64,000 nucleotides of DNA. Origin: Synechococcus sp. CBW1108. Its GTDB lineage: Bacteria > Cyanobacteriota > Cyanobacteriia > PCC-6307 > Cyanobiaceae. A model generated the notes under the pieces. The model did not search any database, was not told the DNA's origin, and saw only the letters and a list, made by a program, of their open reading frames with translations. Shown here piece by piece: positions 52,477-62,276 of the stretch (positions within the stretch are counted from its first letter, which is position 1; each line of letters starts with the position of its first letter). The translations under genes were made by a program, and so were the position numbers. The DNA lies in NCBI RefSeq assembly GCF_015840335.1, contig NZ_CP060395.1, positions 372,001-436,000 of the forward strand, read 5' to 3'.

Positions 52477-53670
52477 ATGAGAATACAAAGAGGTCTGCTT
52501 CTAAGGCGGCTTATACGCTTTTGTGTTCGCCCATTTGCATTTTTATTATTTCCAAGAATCCCTGGATCGTCGCTTAAATTTGGTCCACCTAGGCATTTCT
52601 CGGAAACCTTTAATGAGTGGCTTGCAAACAATCGCAGCGATATTAACGCCAAGTATCTAGAAATTTTCCCGTCAATTACATACAAATTAACAAAAGCCCT
52701 ATGCATTACTCAAAAAAAGCCCAAGAATCTTGAAAAAAGACATCAAATTACATTAAAAAAGCAGTTTGTAGCCGAGATTCCTAAGGGGAGGGTTGTGGGA
52801 ATAGAACCCTTTGTTATTACAGGTGATGATACGATCCTAGGCGATCTATCTATGGCCTATAAACCTTATATGTATGACATCTTCTTCGCTTCTAAACTGC
52901 CAAGACTGGTAAAGATAGCAGGGCCCGTTCTAGTTTTAGCAGGTGCACCTGGATCAAATTATGGCCACTGGCTCCATCAGATGTTGCCTAGACTCGAACT
53001 TGCATGTAAAGCTGGCTGGAAGCCAAGGGATTTTGAAAAAATTATCATAAATTCAACTAGCAATAACTTTGCAATTGAAAGTCTGTTAGCTGTAGGCTGT
53101 GACGAAAATCAACTTATACAGACCTTTCCAGATATGCATTTACAGTCAACACATTTGGTAGTGCCATCAGTCCCCGAAGCGGGAAATCCTCCGGAATGGA
53201 TATCTGACTATTTGAGAAGAACTTATGGAAAACCAGTATCCAAACCAAGTCGCCGTATTTACACAAGTCGTGCTAACGCAAAGTGGAGAAGGATTGTAAA
53301 TGAAGCACAATTATATCCGATTCTTAGTGAATTCGGATTTGAAATAATATTTCCAGAAAAATTTAATTTTATCGATGGAGTTAGGCTTTATGAGAACGCA
53401 GAAGTCGTATGCGGCATGCATGGAGCAAACTTAGCAAACATATCATTTTGCCTGCCTGGAGCCAGATTAATTGAAATCTATAACCCTCAGCATCCAGAAA
53501 CCTATTACTGGGCTACAGCAACAGGCGCAAAGCTTAATTATTCTTTTCTCCTGGGAGAAGGTCCGGTAGAAGATTGGCCTGATAACGCCCAATGGGCGAG
53601 TGGGAACCGTCTAGATACAGTTGTGTGTCCGGAGAAACTTAGGGATACATTAATTGCATGCGGACTCTAG
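52477..53670 (+). CDS. GT61-family glycosyltransferase (DUF563)
   Basis: A 397-residue AT-rich gene. The GT61 domain shows GSNYGHWLHQMLPRLELA, then RIYTSRANAKWRRIVNE (the conserved R-x-Y-I/T-S-R motif), and CGMHGANLANISFCLPGA with LIEIYNPQHPE, the family signature. Members transfer xylose, arabinose or N-acetylglucosamine in surface glycans; the donor is unknown. N-terminal ~110 residues are less conserved with a hydrophobic patch (RPFAFLLFPRI). Strongly different base composition from core genes. Confidence 0.85.
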   Translation: MRIQRGLLLRRLIRFCVRPFAFLLFPRIPGSSLKFGPPRHFSETFNEWLANNRSDINAKYLEIFPSITYKLTKALCITQKKPKNLEKRHQITLKKQFVAEIPKGRVVGIEPFVITGDDTILGDLSMAYKPYMYDIFFASKLPRLVKIAGPVLVLAGAPGSNYGHWLHQMLPRLELACKAGWKPRDFEKIIINSTSNNFAIESLLAVGCDENQLIQTFPDMHLQSTHLVVPSVPEAGNPPEWISDYLRRTYGKPVSKPSRRIYTSRANAKWRRIVNEAQLYPILSEFGFEIIFPEKFNFIDGVRLYENAEVVCGMHGANLANISFCLPGARLIEIYNPQHPETYYWATATGAKLNYSFLLGEGPVEDWPDNAQWASGNRLDTVVCPEKLRDTLIACGL

Positions 53671-53688
53671 GAATAGCGTCCCATGGAG

Positions 53689-55085
53689 TGGTGTAACTCA
53701 GGGGGGTCAGCCCCGGCTACGCCGGGGCTGACGGTTCGCCTCCCTCAGACATCAGCTGTGGCAATGGGTGGGCCGGTCTGTGACCCTGTTTGGAGCACTA
53801 CCACCAAACCGAACACAGACCATGACCCTTACCCATAGTGGCGCCTCCAAGCTGGCTCAGCTCATGGAGGGCACCACCGCTGGCGCCCTGATCCCTGAAA
53901 TCGTGCGCCGGGGCTTCCAGGATCTGCTGGAAGCCGAGGTTTCGGCCCTTACCGGTGCTCAACTCCATGAGCGCTGTCATGATCAGCGGTCTACCCACCG
54001 CAACGGCTATCGCCACCGGCTGCTCACCACCCAGGTAGGCGACATCAGCCTGGCCATCCCCAAACTGAGGCAGGGCAGCTTCTTTCCCGACTGGCTCGAG
54101 CCTCGCCGCCGGGTCGACAAGGCCCTCTACGCCGTGGTGATGGAGGCCCTGGGCGGCGCCAGCGGCATCTCCAAATCGGAGGTGAGCCGCATCTGCCAAG
54201 GCACAGGTGAGCAGGTGAAAGCCTTTCTGGGACGGCCGTTGGACCATGCCCGCTACCCGTACGTCTTCCTCGATGCCACCTACCTCCACGGCCGTCTGGG
54301 GCAGAACATGCAGGTGGTTTCACGTGCCGTGGTGGTAGCGATCGGCATCAATGACCTCGGCTACCGCGAGGTGCTGGGGATCGCCGTGGGTGACAGTGAG
54401 GCCGAGGGCTTCTGGCGGCAGTTCCTCGGCAGCATCAAGGAGCGTGGCCTGACTGGAACCAGGCTGGTGATCTCAGACGCCCACCTGGGCCTGACGGCAG
54501 CGATCAGGCGGATGTTCCAGGGCAGTAGCTGGCAGAGGTGCCGGGTGCACTTCCTGCGCAACCTGCTCAGCCATGTGCCCAAAGCGGGCCAGGACATGGT
54601 GGCAGCGGCCATGAAAGCAGTATTCGTCATCCAGGCACCTGAGCAAGTGCGCTCCCACTGGCAGCGGGTCACCGAGATGCTGCGCAAGCAGTTCCCGAAA
54701 GCTGTCCCGGTGATGGACGCCGCCCGCGACGACGTACTGGCGTTCCTGCACTTCCCGCAGGAGCACTGGCGCAAGATCTGGAGCACCAACCCGCTGGCGG
54801 CTCAACAAGGAGATCAAGCGCCGCACCAACGTGGTCGGGATCTTCCCCAACGACGCTGCGATCGTGCGGTTGGTGGGCAGCCAGCTGCTGGAGCAGCAGG
54901 AGGAATGGCAGCTGGAACGCCGGCGCTTTTTCTCTGAAGCCACCATGGCCAAGATCCCGGATCCAGAAGAGGCCCTGGAGCTCACCGATGCTGATCCGTC
55001 TGCCCAGCCGGCAGCAAACATCAGCTGAAGCGCACCAGCTCCTCCCTCGATTAACACAGAACAACTCAATCGCTGAGTTGCCCCA
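53689..55085 (+). mobile_element. IS256-family element, degenerate
   Basis: The ends show an imperfect inverted repeat: TGGTGTAACTCAG (53689-53701) and, on the right, CTGAGTTGCCCCA (55073-55085). A perfect hairpin (GTCAGCCCCGGC, loop TAC, GCCGGGGCTGAC, 53706-53732) lies just inside the left end; it could act as a terminator protecting the transposase from outside transcription. End positions are approximate. Confidence 0.6.
53822..55028 (+). pseudogene. IS256-family transposase, frameshifted and internally deleted
   Basis: ATG 53822 (MTLTHSGASKLA). The protein has IS256 motifs HRNGYRHRLLTTQVGD, YPYVFLDATYLHGRLG (first Asp), TRLVISDAHLGLTAAI (second Asp). Between VVMEA and LGGASGISKSEVSRIC, about 17 residues that family members have are missing in frame. 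At about 54795 two bases are absent, exactly in the codon of the Glu in the N-P-L-E-R-L-N-K motif; the downstream frame (IKRRTNVVGIFPNDAAIVR) is intact to TGA 55028. The third catalytic residue is therefore lost. Confidence 0.85.
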
Positions 55086-55284
55086 CCCATCTCAGAGAGA
55101 AAGCGCTCCCGCTTGGTGCGTTTTTTGGCCGTCGACTACTCGTAATCACCGAAACCGAGCTGATTACCGCCCATGACCCCCAGGGCTGGCTCAAAGTATC
55201 TACACGTCTTGGGCCCTGGCTGACGCATCGTCATCGCCAGCAGCGCGGTGATGACGCGCATCACCGCCTGCATCCACCTTCTAA

Positions 55285-56314
55285 TCATAGCAGGTTGAGT
55301 GGTGCAGTTCGCAGGCTGGCCAATGCACCAGCGCCATTGCCGCGGTAGCGGTGGGCGTCCTCGTGGAACTGGGTGTCACGGATCCAGAGCCAGCACTCAA
55401 TGCTCCATCGGTTCCCGCACTAGTTGAAGCAGAGCCTCTGGGGTGGTGCGCAGGGTTGGTTTCGCACCGATCAGGTGCGGCTGGTGAACAAACACAGGTG
55501 CTGCGCCTGAAGCGGCTTCCCGTCTCTGGTGCCGGTAGCGGTCATCTCCAGAATCCAGCTGGTGCCAACCCAGCTCTCGCGGATGTGCTGCGGTGCCTAC
55601 TTTGCCCGCAGCGTCCAGGTAATGTCGCGGCCATGGCTGATCTCCTGATCCGATGCCACAAAAGGGATCTGACGCTTTCCCTGAAACTGCCTGCGGATCT
55701 GACGATGCGGTGTTTTCTGATTGGCTTTCACCGTCAGAAGGAAGTTGGCCCCCTGCTCCTGGAGGAGTTGAAAACGGTCGCTGGGTGTGCAGCGCATCTG
55801 CCTGGATCAGCACACCCTCGAGATCCAGCTCACCAAGCAGCTTCTGGAGCACGAAACGCTAGTGGTTTTCACCGGTGGCGTAGCAGGCCTGGCTGATCGC
55901 CACACCCAGAGCGGCCAAATACAGCGTGACCTGGGCAATGAATGCGGAGCCCCCGCCAGCCGTGAGCTCGATCGATCCCCTCAAGGTTTTGCCGTCAAAC
56001 ACCAGCTGATCGAGATCCGCTGCACCACCAGGGATCTGGGCGATCGACCAGTCACGGATCGCGGCGCATAGGGCTGACACATACACCTGCTGGAAGAAAT
56101 AGCGGAACGAATAATCCGATGACGGCCGCCGCAGCTCCAGGCCCAGCGCCTTGGTGAGCACGGCGTGGTGGCGGATGGCGAATCGCTCCAGATCTCGCAA
56201 GCTCTGGCAGCCACTCAGGATTCCCAGCACCGTGGCCAACAGCACATACCAGGCTGGTAACCGAACCCGGCGCCGCATCCGCGCATCGGGGTTCGACCTC
56301 AGGTAGCTGATCAA
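55285..56314 (-). pseudogene. ISAs1-family transposase, several frameshifts
   Basis: The N-terminal portion (56314 to about 55860) is open: LRDLERFAIRHHAVLTKALG, AQIPGGAADLDQLVFDGK and TLRGS (catalytic Asp region). After about 55860 the match moves between frames: LIQADALHTQRPF, then FQLLQEQGANFLLTVKANQK, HGRDITWTLRAK, and the C-terminal part FHEDAHRYRGNGAGALASL ending at 55285. At least three frame changes make it inactive. No inverted repeats were identified. Confidence 0.8.
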
Positions 56315-56844
56315 GTCGAGATCGGTTGCGGGAAAAGCGGTCTCGGGTATGGGCAGGGCGCGATTCCGCCGACCTCAACCCATACTCGCAGCCCCGGCCA
56401 GGGAGCTTGTGACACACTTTGAATCAGCCCTTCCATGACCCCAGTTCGCGACTGCGATTACATGGGGATTTTCGCGCAGCTGGCCTGGATTCTCCAGAGT
56501 CTCCCTAGCACAATTTGAGACCTTGAATACTATATTCGGTGATCAATTCGTATGTAGATACTTTGCAGGCCTTCCGATGAGGCCATTGTTACCATACCAG
56601 CACCGAACCGGTTAACGCAAGCTTCCCGTCCCCGAGATGGCGTAAAGTCAAAGAAGGTATGCAATGAAAATCACCTTCAACCTGGCAACCTTTAATGGAT
56701 ACTTCAATAGAACAGTTTATCTAACTTGCAATTTAGAACTTTGTCAATACAGCATTTAATGGCTGCTAAAACAGTAACTTGCAGTTTATTCATGCTAAAA
56801 TGGGCTCTCGCTTGCATCCGCTCTAGTTTATCAAGCTGAAAGCC
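56315..56844. other. Intergenic stretch, AT-rich on the right, with no gene recognised
   Basis: About 530 bp between the ISAs1 relic and the next glycosyltransferase. Short frames here lack codon bias. The right half is strongly AT-rich and may contain the promoter of the gene at 56845. Confidence 0.5.
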
Positions 56845-57624
56845 ATGTCTTCAATTACAGTTCTGACTACTGTCTACGTCAACGCTCCCGAAAGGCTGAA
56901 TTATTTTAATAGCACGATTGAATCGTTTTACAGATGCATACAATTTCCAGGTGAGATCATCCACTACGTAATGGATGACAGGTCTCCAATGCATAGCGAC
57001 GAGATAAAAGAAGTATGCGACAACAGAGGCCTAGTATACATCAATAGCAGTTCAATTAATCGAACTTGTTTCCACGACGTTTTTAATGCACTATGTGCTC
57101 GAGCAGAAACTGAATATTGTCTTTATCTTGAAGGTGATCATTACTTTTACTTGCCTTATGACTTTGTAACACCTGCGCTCGCGCTTTTTCATTTGGCGCC
57201 TGGGCTGCACCAGCTTTATCTCCGAGCCCCTATCGTCTACGAACCTTTTTGTCTTGTTGGGGACGACTTGGTAACCCTCGACGGAAGCGTTCTGCACGCA
57301 ATAAGAATTGACAACGAAAACGTCGGCTGGGTGGGACGCGGTGTAATGCATGAGAGCTTTTCTTTAATGCCCTCAATTTTTCGGACAAATACATTAAAGC
57401 ATACGGTTTGCCATCACAAAACAATCCTTGGAGGCCCAACGGAACTTGAGCAAGTAATCTCAAAGGATTGGGATAATAAATATCTTACGGGATATCTTAA
57501 TGCCCAAGCTTTCTGTTATCATATTGGTGATATTGGGAAGAAGGGCCCTGGTGGCTTTCTTAAGATTGGCGATAGTGTTTACGAATCGGTCTGGTCCCAA
57601 AAAGTTCTCCCTTATTCATGGTGA
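56845..57624 (+). CDS. Glycosyltransferase-like protein, GT-A type
   Basis: A 259-residue AT-rich gene: ITVLTTVYVNAPERLNYF at the N terminus, IHYVMDDRSPMHSDEIKE (DD motif), CLYLEGDHYFYLPYDF (acidic E-x-D in the metal-binding position) and GWVGRGVMHESFSLMPSIF. The overall plan is that of family 2-like GT-A enzymes; donor and acceptor are unknown. It ends in TGA, after which the same frame stays open for 62 further codons. Composition sets it apart from the core genome. Confidence 0.65.
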   Translation: MSSITVLTTVYVNAPERLNYFNSTIESFYRCIQFPGEIIHYVMDDRSPMHSDEIKEVCDNRGLVYINSSSINRTCFHDVFNALCARAETEYCLYLEGDHYFYLPYDFVTPALALFHLAPGLHQLYLRAPIVYEPFCLVGDDLVTLDGSVLHAIRIDNENVGWVGRGVMHESFSLMPSIFRTNTLKHTVCHHKTILGGPTELEQVISKDWDNKYLTGYLNAQAFCYHIGDIGKKGPGGFLKIGDSVYESVWSQKVLPYSW

Positions 57625-57813
57625 TATGTCCAAACCGGTATTCTTCTAGGAGGGGAGCTACCCACTAAAAATGCACTTCTAAAAAATGAGAGTAATTGCG
57701 ATGTAATCCTAGAGTACCGTTCCGGAGATAACAGCTGGAAGCTGGAGTGTATTTGTTCCCTCCGTGATCCATTGACGTCTAAAGAGTTTGCCGACATAGC
57801 CGCACAATACTAA
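57625..57813 (+). pseudogene. In-frame continuation after the glycosyltransferase stop
   Basis: Directly after TGA 57622-57624 the same frame runs 62 codons to TAA 57811-57813, with a protein-like sequence (GGELPTKNALLKNESNCD, then EYRSGDNSWKLECICS, LRDPLTSKEFADIAAQY). It has no start codon of its own in the first 30 codons. It could be a lost C-terminal domain behind a nonsense mutation or the tail of another gene. Its stop lies in the target repeat of the IS5 element. Confidence 0.35.
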
Positions 57814-57816
57814 CTA

Positions 57817-59573
57817 GGGCTTGCTGAATTTCATTCGCGGGTTTTTCGTCCGCGCCAAGGGCCGCGACTCAGCCTGCAGCGCCAAGCGCTGGTGACCTCA
57901 ATTTTACTCCTAGAAGCTGACTAAGCAGCCCACAGAAGCGCTGGACGGCGCCAGGAGGCGAGCAAATAGAGCATCAGGATGTACACAGAGACAAGAATAG
58001 ATAATAAGAGGCGCAGTAGCCTGAGAACCTTCTCGGCATTCATCACAAAGAACGCCATCGTGATCACCGTTCTTGATGTTTCAATCAGCTTGGTCATGAT
58101 CCGATCCAGTCCATATTTCCGTTTGCTCGTTCCGATTCTTCCCTCGATCACGGAACGCTTTCTCAAGTCTGATTTAAAAAGCTCTTGTTGCTCTGCTGTC
58201 TGCACCTCGGCCTCTACCTGCTTCTTGCGTGGACGGCCACTGAGTCTGATGTTATTTTCTGCGCAGAACTTCTTGTTGCCTAATGTCATATAGATTGAAT
58301 CGGCACAGATTCGTGCTGGATAGTACCCTCGCTCTTCCTTGTATTGCTTGGTACGTGCGATCAGGTCGTTGGCTTCATTGTAGTTGTCCCAGCTGATTCG
58401 ATCCACATCGACAAAGCCATTATCATCTGATATTGAGATCTTCGCACCGAACTCTGTTCGCCTTCCCGCCTTGCCCCTCACGATCGGCCGCACGTGTGGT
58501 TTTGACAAATTGACAATCCGATCGTCGATGCGCCGGCTATCAGCGTCATACATCTCCTGCTGCTGCCGGTACAGTTCACTGGTGATCAGCAGCTTGCGGT
58601 AGAGCTGGGTTCCAAGCTCCAAAAGCATGGCACCGCAATGGATCATCTGATCAATTGCTCTGAGGTTTCTCCGGATCTCGTTGAGCTGAAAGCGCTTGAC
58701 TTCACGGATCTCGGCGCATTTGGGCTTTTTCTTCTTGATGATCGCCAGAAACCGATTCCGAGCTTTATCCCGGTTGCAGCGGGGTTTACGATTGATCTTT
58801 CCCTGCAACTGCTTGAACAGTTCGTCGATGATCTTCTCAGTGGCCTCTCTCGCTTCGTTGAGCAACCTCAGATCTACTGGGTAGGGAATGTCATCAGGCA
58901 CGCAGGTTGCATCAAGAATCAGAGTACCCCAGTTACTTTCAGGATCCAACGTTGCAGGCTTCACCCCTAGCGCTTCGTCGATGGCAGCAAGCTGTTGCTC
59001 CTCTTCTTGTTCGCTATCATCCTCCTCCGCCGAAACCAGCATCTCTTTAATCATCGCAATGCCATTGGCCTTGGTCATGTCATTGCAGATCTTGATCAGA
59101 TCAGGGCCAATGCGCTTACGAAAATGCACCATCATCGATGGATCAAACGGGGGCATTGCCTGGTATGCACTCAAGCCAATGAAAAATTGTAGATACGGTG
59201 ATTCCGTGATCAGCTGAACTGTTTCGCGGTCTGTCACTCCCAGGCGTTGCTGGATGTACAGCGCACCGAACGCCATCTGAAACGGCTTGGCCGGTGCTTC
59301 TGTCTTGGCACTGAATTGGGGTGCATACTGGCTTTCCAGCGGCATCCATGGAATCAGGTTACGAAGCAGAAGCCAGCGATTATTAGGATCTAGTTTGCCG
59401 CCGAAGGGCGTGTAAAACTCCTCGATCGATAGCTGACCTGCGTGCTGAAAAACGTACATTGGCGTGTCAGCAGATTATTCTAAGCCAGGAATGGCTACAT
59501 TTGGCTCATTTTAACGTGAGACCACCCCTGGAATCAACTGCAGCGCAATGGATATTGGTTCCTCAGCAAGCCC
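57817..59573 (-). mobile_element. IS5-superfamily insertion sequence, apparently intact
   Basis: Terminal inverted repeats GGGCTTGCTGA (57817-57827) and TCAGCAAGCCC (59563-59573) flank the element, and the 6-bp sequence TAACTA is repeated on both sides (57811-57816 and 59574-59579), as expected for a target duplication. Length 1757 bp with one transposase gene. The exact repeat flanks suggest recent insertion. Confidence 0.85.
57921..59459 (-). CDS. IS5-superfamily transposase (DUF772 type)
   Basis: A 512-residue transposase. The DUF772-like N-terminal domain has KPFQMAFGALYIQQRLG and AMPPFDPSMMVHFRKRIG; the catalytic part has the Asp in LILDATCVPDDIPYP and later GAKISISDDNGFVDVDR and the Glu region KRSVIEGRIGTSKRKYGLD. 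An acidic insertion with many Glu follows residue 150. The frame is complete from ATG 59459 to TAA 57921. Confidence 0.85.
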   Translation of the reverse strand: MYVFQHAGQLSIEEFYTPFGGKLDPNNRWLLLRNLIPWMPLESQYAPQFSAKTEAPAKPFQMAFGALYIQQRLGVTDRETVQLITESPYLQFFIGLSAYQAMPPFDPSMMVHFRKRIGPDLIKICNDMTKANGIAMIKEMLVSAEEDDSEQEEEQQLAAIDEALGVKPATLDPESNWGTLILDATCVPDDIPYPVDLRLLNEAREATEKIIDELFKQLQGKINRKPRCNRDKARNRFLAIIKKKKPKCAEIREVKRFQLNEIRRNLRAIDQMIHCGAMLLELGTQLYRKLLITSELYRQQQEMYDADSRRIDDRIVNLSKPHVRPIVRGKAGRRTEFGAKISISDDNGFVDVDRISWDNYNEANDLIARTKQYKEERGYYPARICADSIYMTLGNKKFCAENNIRLSGRPRKKQVEAEVQTAEQQELFKSDLRKRSVIEGRIGTSKRKYGLDRIMTKLIETSRTVITMAFFVMNAEKVLRLLRLLLSILVSVYILMLYLLASWRRPALLWAA

Positions 59574-59765
59574 TAACTATTGTGAAATCATGTGCTCCCC
59601 GCGACTCTGTTGATATTTGTGCAGGCTGTAAGCCTCGCGGGGTTGGAATTTCTTGTCTCGTCCTTGTGCTTCGGGCGATCGTACGCTCAGAGGGTTTTAC
59701 AGCGAACTCCAAATGCCGCAGCTGCTACTCAGTGATGCGTAAGTTCAGCATCGTTAGGGAATCGC

Positions 59766-60340
59766 CGGTTCACGCTCGCTTCCCGACTGAGCCTTCGTAT
59801 CCCCAGATCTTACGGGCCTCCGGTGCTGGCAAAACCAGTACATCAATTGCCAAGCCCATGGCCCTAACGGGAATAGCCGACGGCAAGTGGCGCATCCGAG
59901 AGCTGGGACTGGATAGCCTGTCCGATGAACTCCGGCCAGGCCGGCCCCGCACTGACGAGGTCCACAAGGTGGCCGAGGTGATCAACCGGGCCTTGCAGGC
60001 CAGGCCTGACGATGGCAGCACCAAGAGGGATGATAAGACGTTAGCTGCAACGACTGGAATCTCCAGATCCACGGACCACTGCAAGCCGGCTGCAGCTTCT
60101 CGGTGCAACCTCACAGGCAAAAATCCCACCGCTTCACGGATGCCTGTCGGCTACAGGGCTCTCAACCGATTCGTTCTTTGTGGAGAAGGTTCGTGACATC
60201 CTAGGCTTCTCTTAATCTGCCCCGCCAAGACGATGGAGCTATGCGTCGATGAGAAGTTCCAGATCAATACTCATTAGCGCACCAAGCCGGTGTTGCCCAT
60301 GGGGCTGGGGTACCTAGAGAGTGTTACCCACGGTGCCCGG
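59766..60340 (+). pseudogene. Strongly decayed IS630 transposase copy
   Basis: Traces of the IS630 transposase appear in order on the plus strand: SRSLP (59768), then ALTGIADGKWRIRELGLDS, LSDELRPGRPRTDEVHKV, AEVINRALQARPDDGSTK, ATTGISRSTDH, the ~26-nt repeat at 60126-60154, then DSFFVEKVRDI-like and LPMGLGYLESVTHG-like pieces near 60300. Many frameshifts and stops are present. The repeat interrupts the gene at the same codon as in the 42.5-kb fragment. Confidence 0.75.
60126..60154 (+). repeat. Copy D of the ~26-nt interspersed repeat
   Basis: Reads ACCGCTTCACGGATGCC then TGTCGGCTAC on the plus strand, i.e. the same orientation relative to its IS630 gene as copy A. More diverged than the other three. 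Confidence 0.5.
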
Positions 60341-60410
60341 TGTCAACTACGTAAGCGGGCGCCCACCTAATTGTCGCCGCGCACGTAGGAGGCCAGGGAA
60401 ACGCTGCACT

Positions 60411-61782
60411 CTAGGAGTTTGCTGAAAAACCACGCCTGCGCGAAAATGGACCAGCTGCCCAGTCCAGATGCGAGGTCACCGGGAGCGCAGCGGCTCCCTG
60501 TTCTCCTACGTGTCGATCGAGGAGCGGATCCCGGCCAGCCATCCGCTGCGGCGTATTCGGAAACTGGCCGATCAGGCCCGATCGTCTCAATCCCACCTTC
60601 TGTGAGCTCTACGCCGCAGAAGGTCGGCCCTCGGTGCCGCCAGAACAGCTGCTGCTGGCCTCGTTGCTGCAGGCTTTCTATGGGATCCGCTCCGAGCGGC
60701 TGTTGCTGGAGCAGCTCCACTACAACCTGCTCTACCGCTGGTTTGTAGGGCTGAGCCCGGATGATCCGATCTGGCACCCCACCACGTTCACCAAGAACCG
60801 CGAACGGCTGCTCAATGACGACGTCATGGGCCGCTTCCTGGAGAAACTGATGGCTGCCCCGGAAGTCAAGCCGCTGCTCAGCGACGAACACTTCTCAGTG
60901 GATGGCACCCTGCTGCAGGCCTGGGCGTCCCATGCCTCACTGGAGCGGACCGATGGTCAGCAGGACCCACCGCCACCGTCGTCAGGCCCTGGCGAGGGCT
61001 TTGGCGCTCCAAAGCCCGGTAAGAAGCGGGCCAAGGGTGACTTCCGCGGCATCAAGCTCAGCAACAAGACCCACCGCTCCAGCGTCGATCCAGACGCCTT
61101 GCTGGCCCGCAAGTCCAATTCCCACCCGGCCCAACCCAGCTACCGGGGCCACGTGCTCATGGACAACCGCCATGCCCTGATCGTCGATTGCCGCGTTACC
61201 CAAGCAGTGGGTACCGGGGAGCGGGATGCCGCCAAAGCGATGGCGGCTGACATCCCCGGTGCCCACCAAAAAACCATCGGTGCCGACAAGAACTACGACA
61301 CCAAGGGCTTTGTCGCCGAGATGCGTCGCATCGCCGTGACGCCGCACGTCGCTCAGAACACCGCCCGCTCTGGTGGCTCCGCCATTGATGGCCGCACCAC
61401 GCGCCACGAGGGCTACGCCAAGTCGATCAATGCCCGCCGCGGTATCGAGAAGGTGTTTGGTTGGATCAAACAGTGGGGCGGTCTGCGCCAATTCAAACTG
61501 CGCGGCACCGACAAGGTGAGTGCGGTGTTTGGCCTGCACGTGATCGCCTACAACCTGATCCGGCTGGGCAACCTGCTCAAACCGGCGATGGCGGCGGCAT
61601 GAACAGGTGGTTGCCCAGAGGTGTGCCAATGAGGCGGCCTCCAGGAAGCCCCAACGGGGCAAAACGCCTGAAATCGGGCGTTCTGAACCGCTGAAACGCA
61701 TCATTTCAGCCCGAACGGAGCACAATCAGCTCTCTGGAGGGAAAAACGCGGCCTTTCAGGCAGTTTTTCCGCAAACTCCTAG
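60411..61782 (+). mobile_element. IS5-family insertion sequence, frameshifted transposase
   Basis: Inverted repeats CTAGGAGTTTGCTGAAAAA (from 60411) and its counterpart TTTTTCCGCAAACTCCTAG (to 61782) differ at one position. The target duplication is probably CTA/TAG, which cannot be separated from the repeat. The element cuts a GH3 beta-glucosidase gene remnant at its right side. Confidence 0.8.
60468..61602 (+). pseudogene. IS5-family transposase with a two-base deletion near the start
   Basis: ATG 60468 begins RGHRERSGSLFSYVSIEE, then IPASHPLRRIRKLADQA. At about 60577 two bases are missing; the second frame resumes with VPPEQLLLASLLQAFYGIRS and is complete to 61602: DEHFSVDGTLLQAWAS (Asp), TIGADKNYDTKGFVAE (Asp), ARRGIEKVFGWIKQWGG (Glu). 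The catalytic triad is in the second frame, from which a shorter protein could start at 60634, but the DNA-binding N-terminus would be lost. Confidence 0.82.
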
Positions 61783-62216
61783 GAGAGGGAGGGGAGGCGG
61801 CGGCCTATCCGTTCGGGTTCGGGCTCTCCTACAGCAGCTTCTACCTGACAGAGATCGCAGCCACTATCAAGCCTGACTCGCTGGCAGCAGAGGGCTCGGT
61901 GGAGCTGACCTTGTGCGTTGGCAACAGCGGCCAGATGGAAGCAGCCGAAGTGGTGCAGGTGTATCTGGAGCCGCCGGGTGAGTTACTGGAGCGGCCACGG
62001 CGCACCTTGGCAGCCTTTAGACGACTCACACTCCCTGCCCAAGGGCAGCGGCGGCTGACACTTGCCATTCCAATGCGCCAGCTTGCCTGTTTCGATCCGG
62101 CGCGGGATGCCTTCGTGCTCGAAGCTGGCGTTCACAGGCTGGTGGTGGCCAGCCATGCGGAGGATCCGGGCCTGGCGGTAGACGTTGAGCTGCAGGAGGC
62201 GGTGCTGGGCCCCTGA
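61783..62216 (+). pseudogene. C-terminal remnant of a GH3 beta-glucosidase
   Basis: The frame opens at the IS5 edge (LLGEGGEAAAYPFGFGLS, then YSSF), the signature that joins the GH3 catalytic part to its fibronectin-III-like C-terminal domain. It continues LTLCVGNSGQMEAAEVV, QVYLEPPGELLERPRRTL and LAAFRRLTLPAQGQRRLTL to a stop at 62214-62216. The 500-600 residues that carry both catalytic domains are missing on the left of the element. Non-functional. Confidence 0.8.
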
Positions 62217-62276
62217 GCTCCAACCCCTGAGCTGCAGGCCCTAATCAGAACTGATTTGGCTTGACGAACCAACCTC

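Noticed and set aside
53706-53732. Perfect GC-rich hairpin as a terminator for the GT61 gene
   Set aside because: It lacks a poly-T tail and lies inside the IS256 left end, so I list it as part of that element.
59459-60196. A 245-codon plus-strand frame after the IS5 element
   Set aside because: Its first half has no coding character and its second half is the decayed IS630 transposase; not a real gene.
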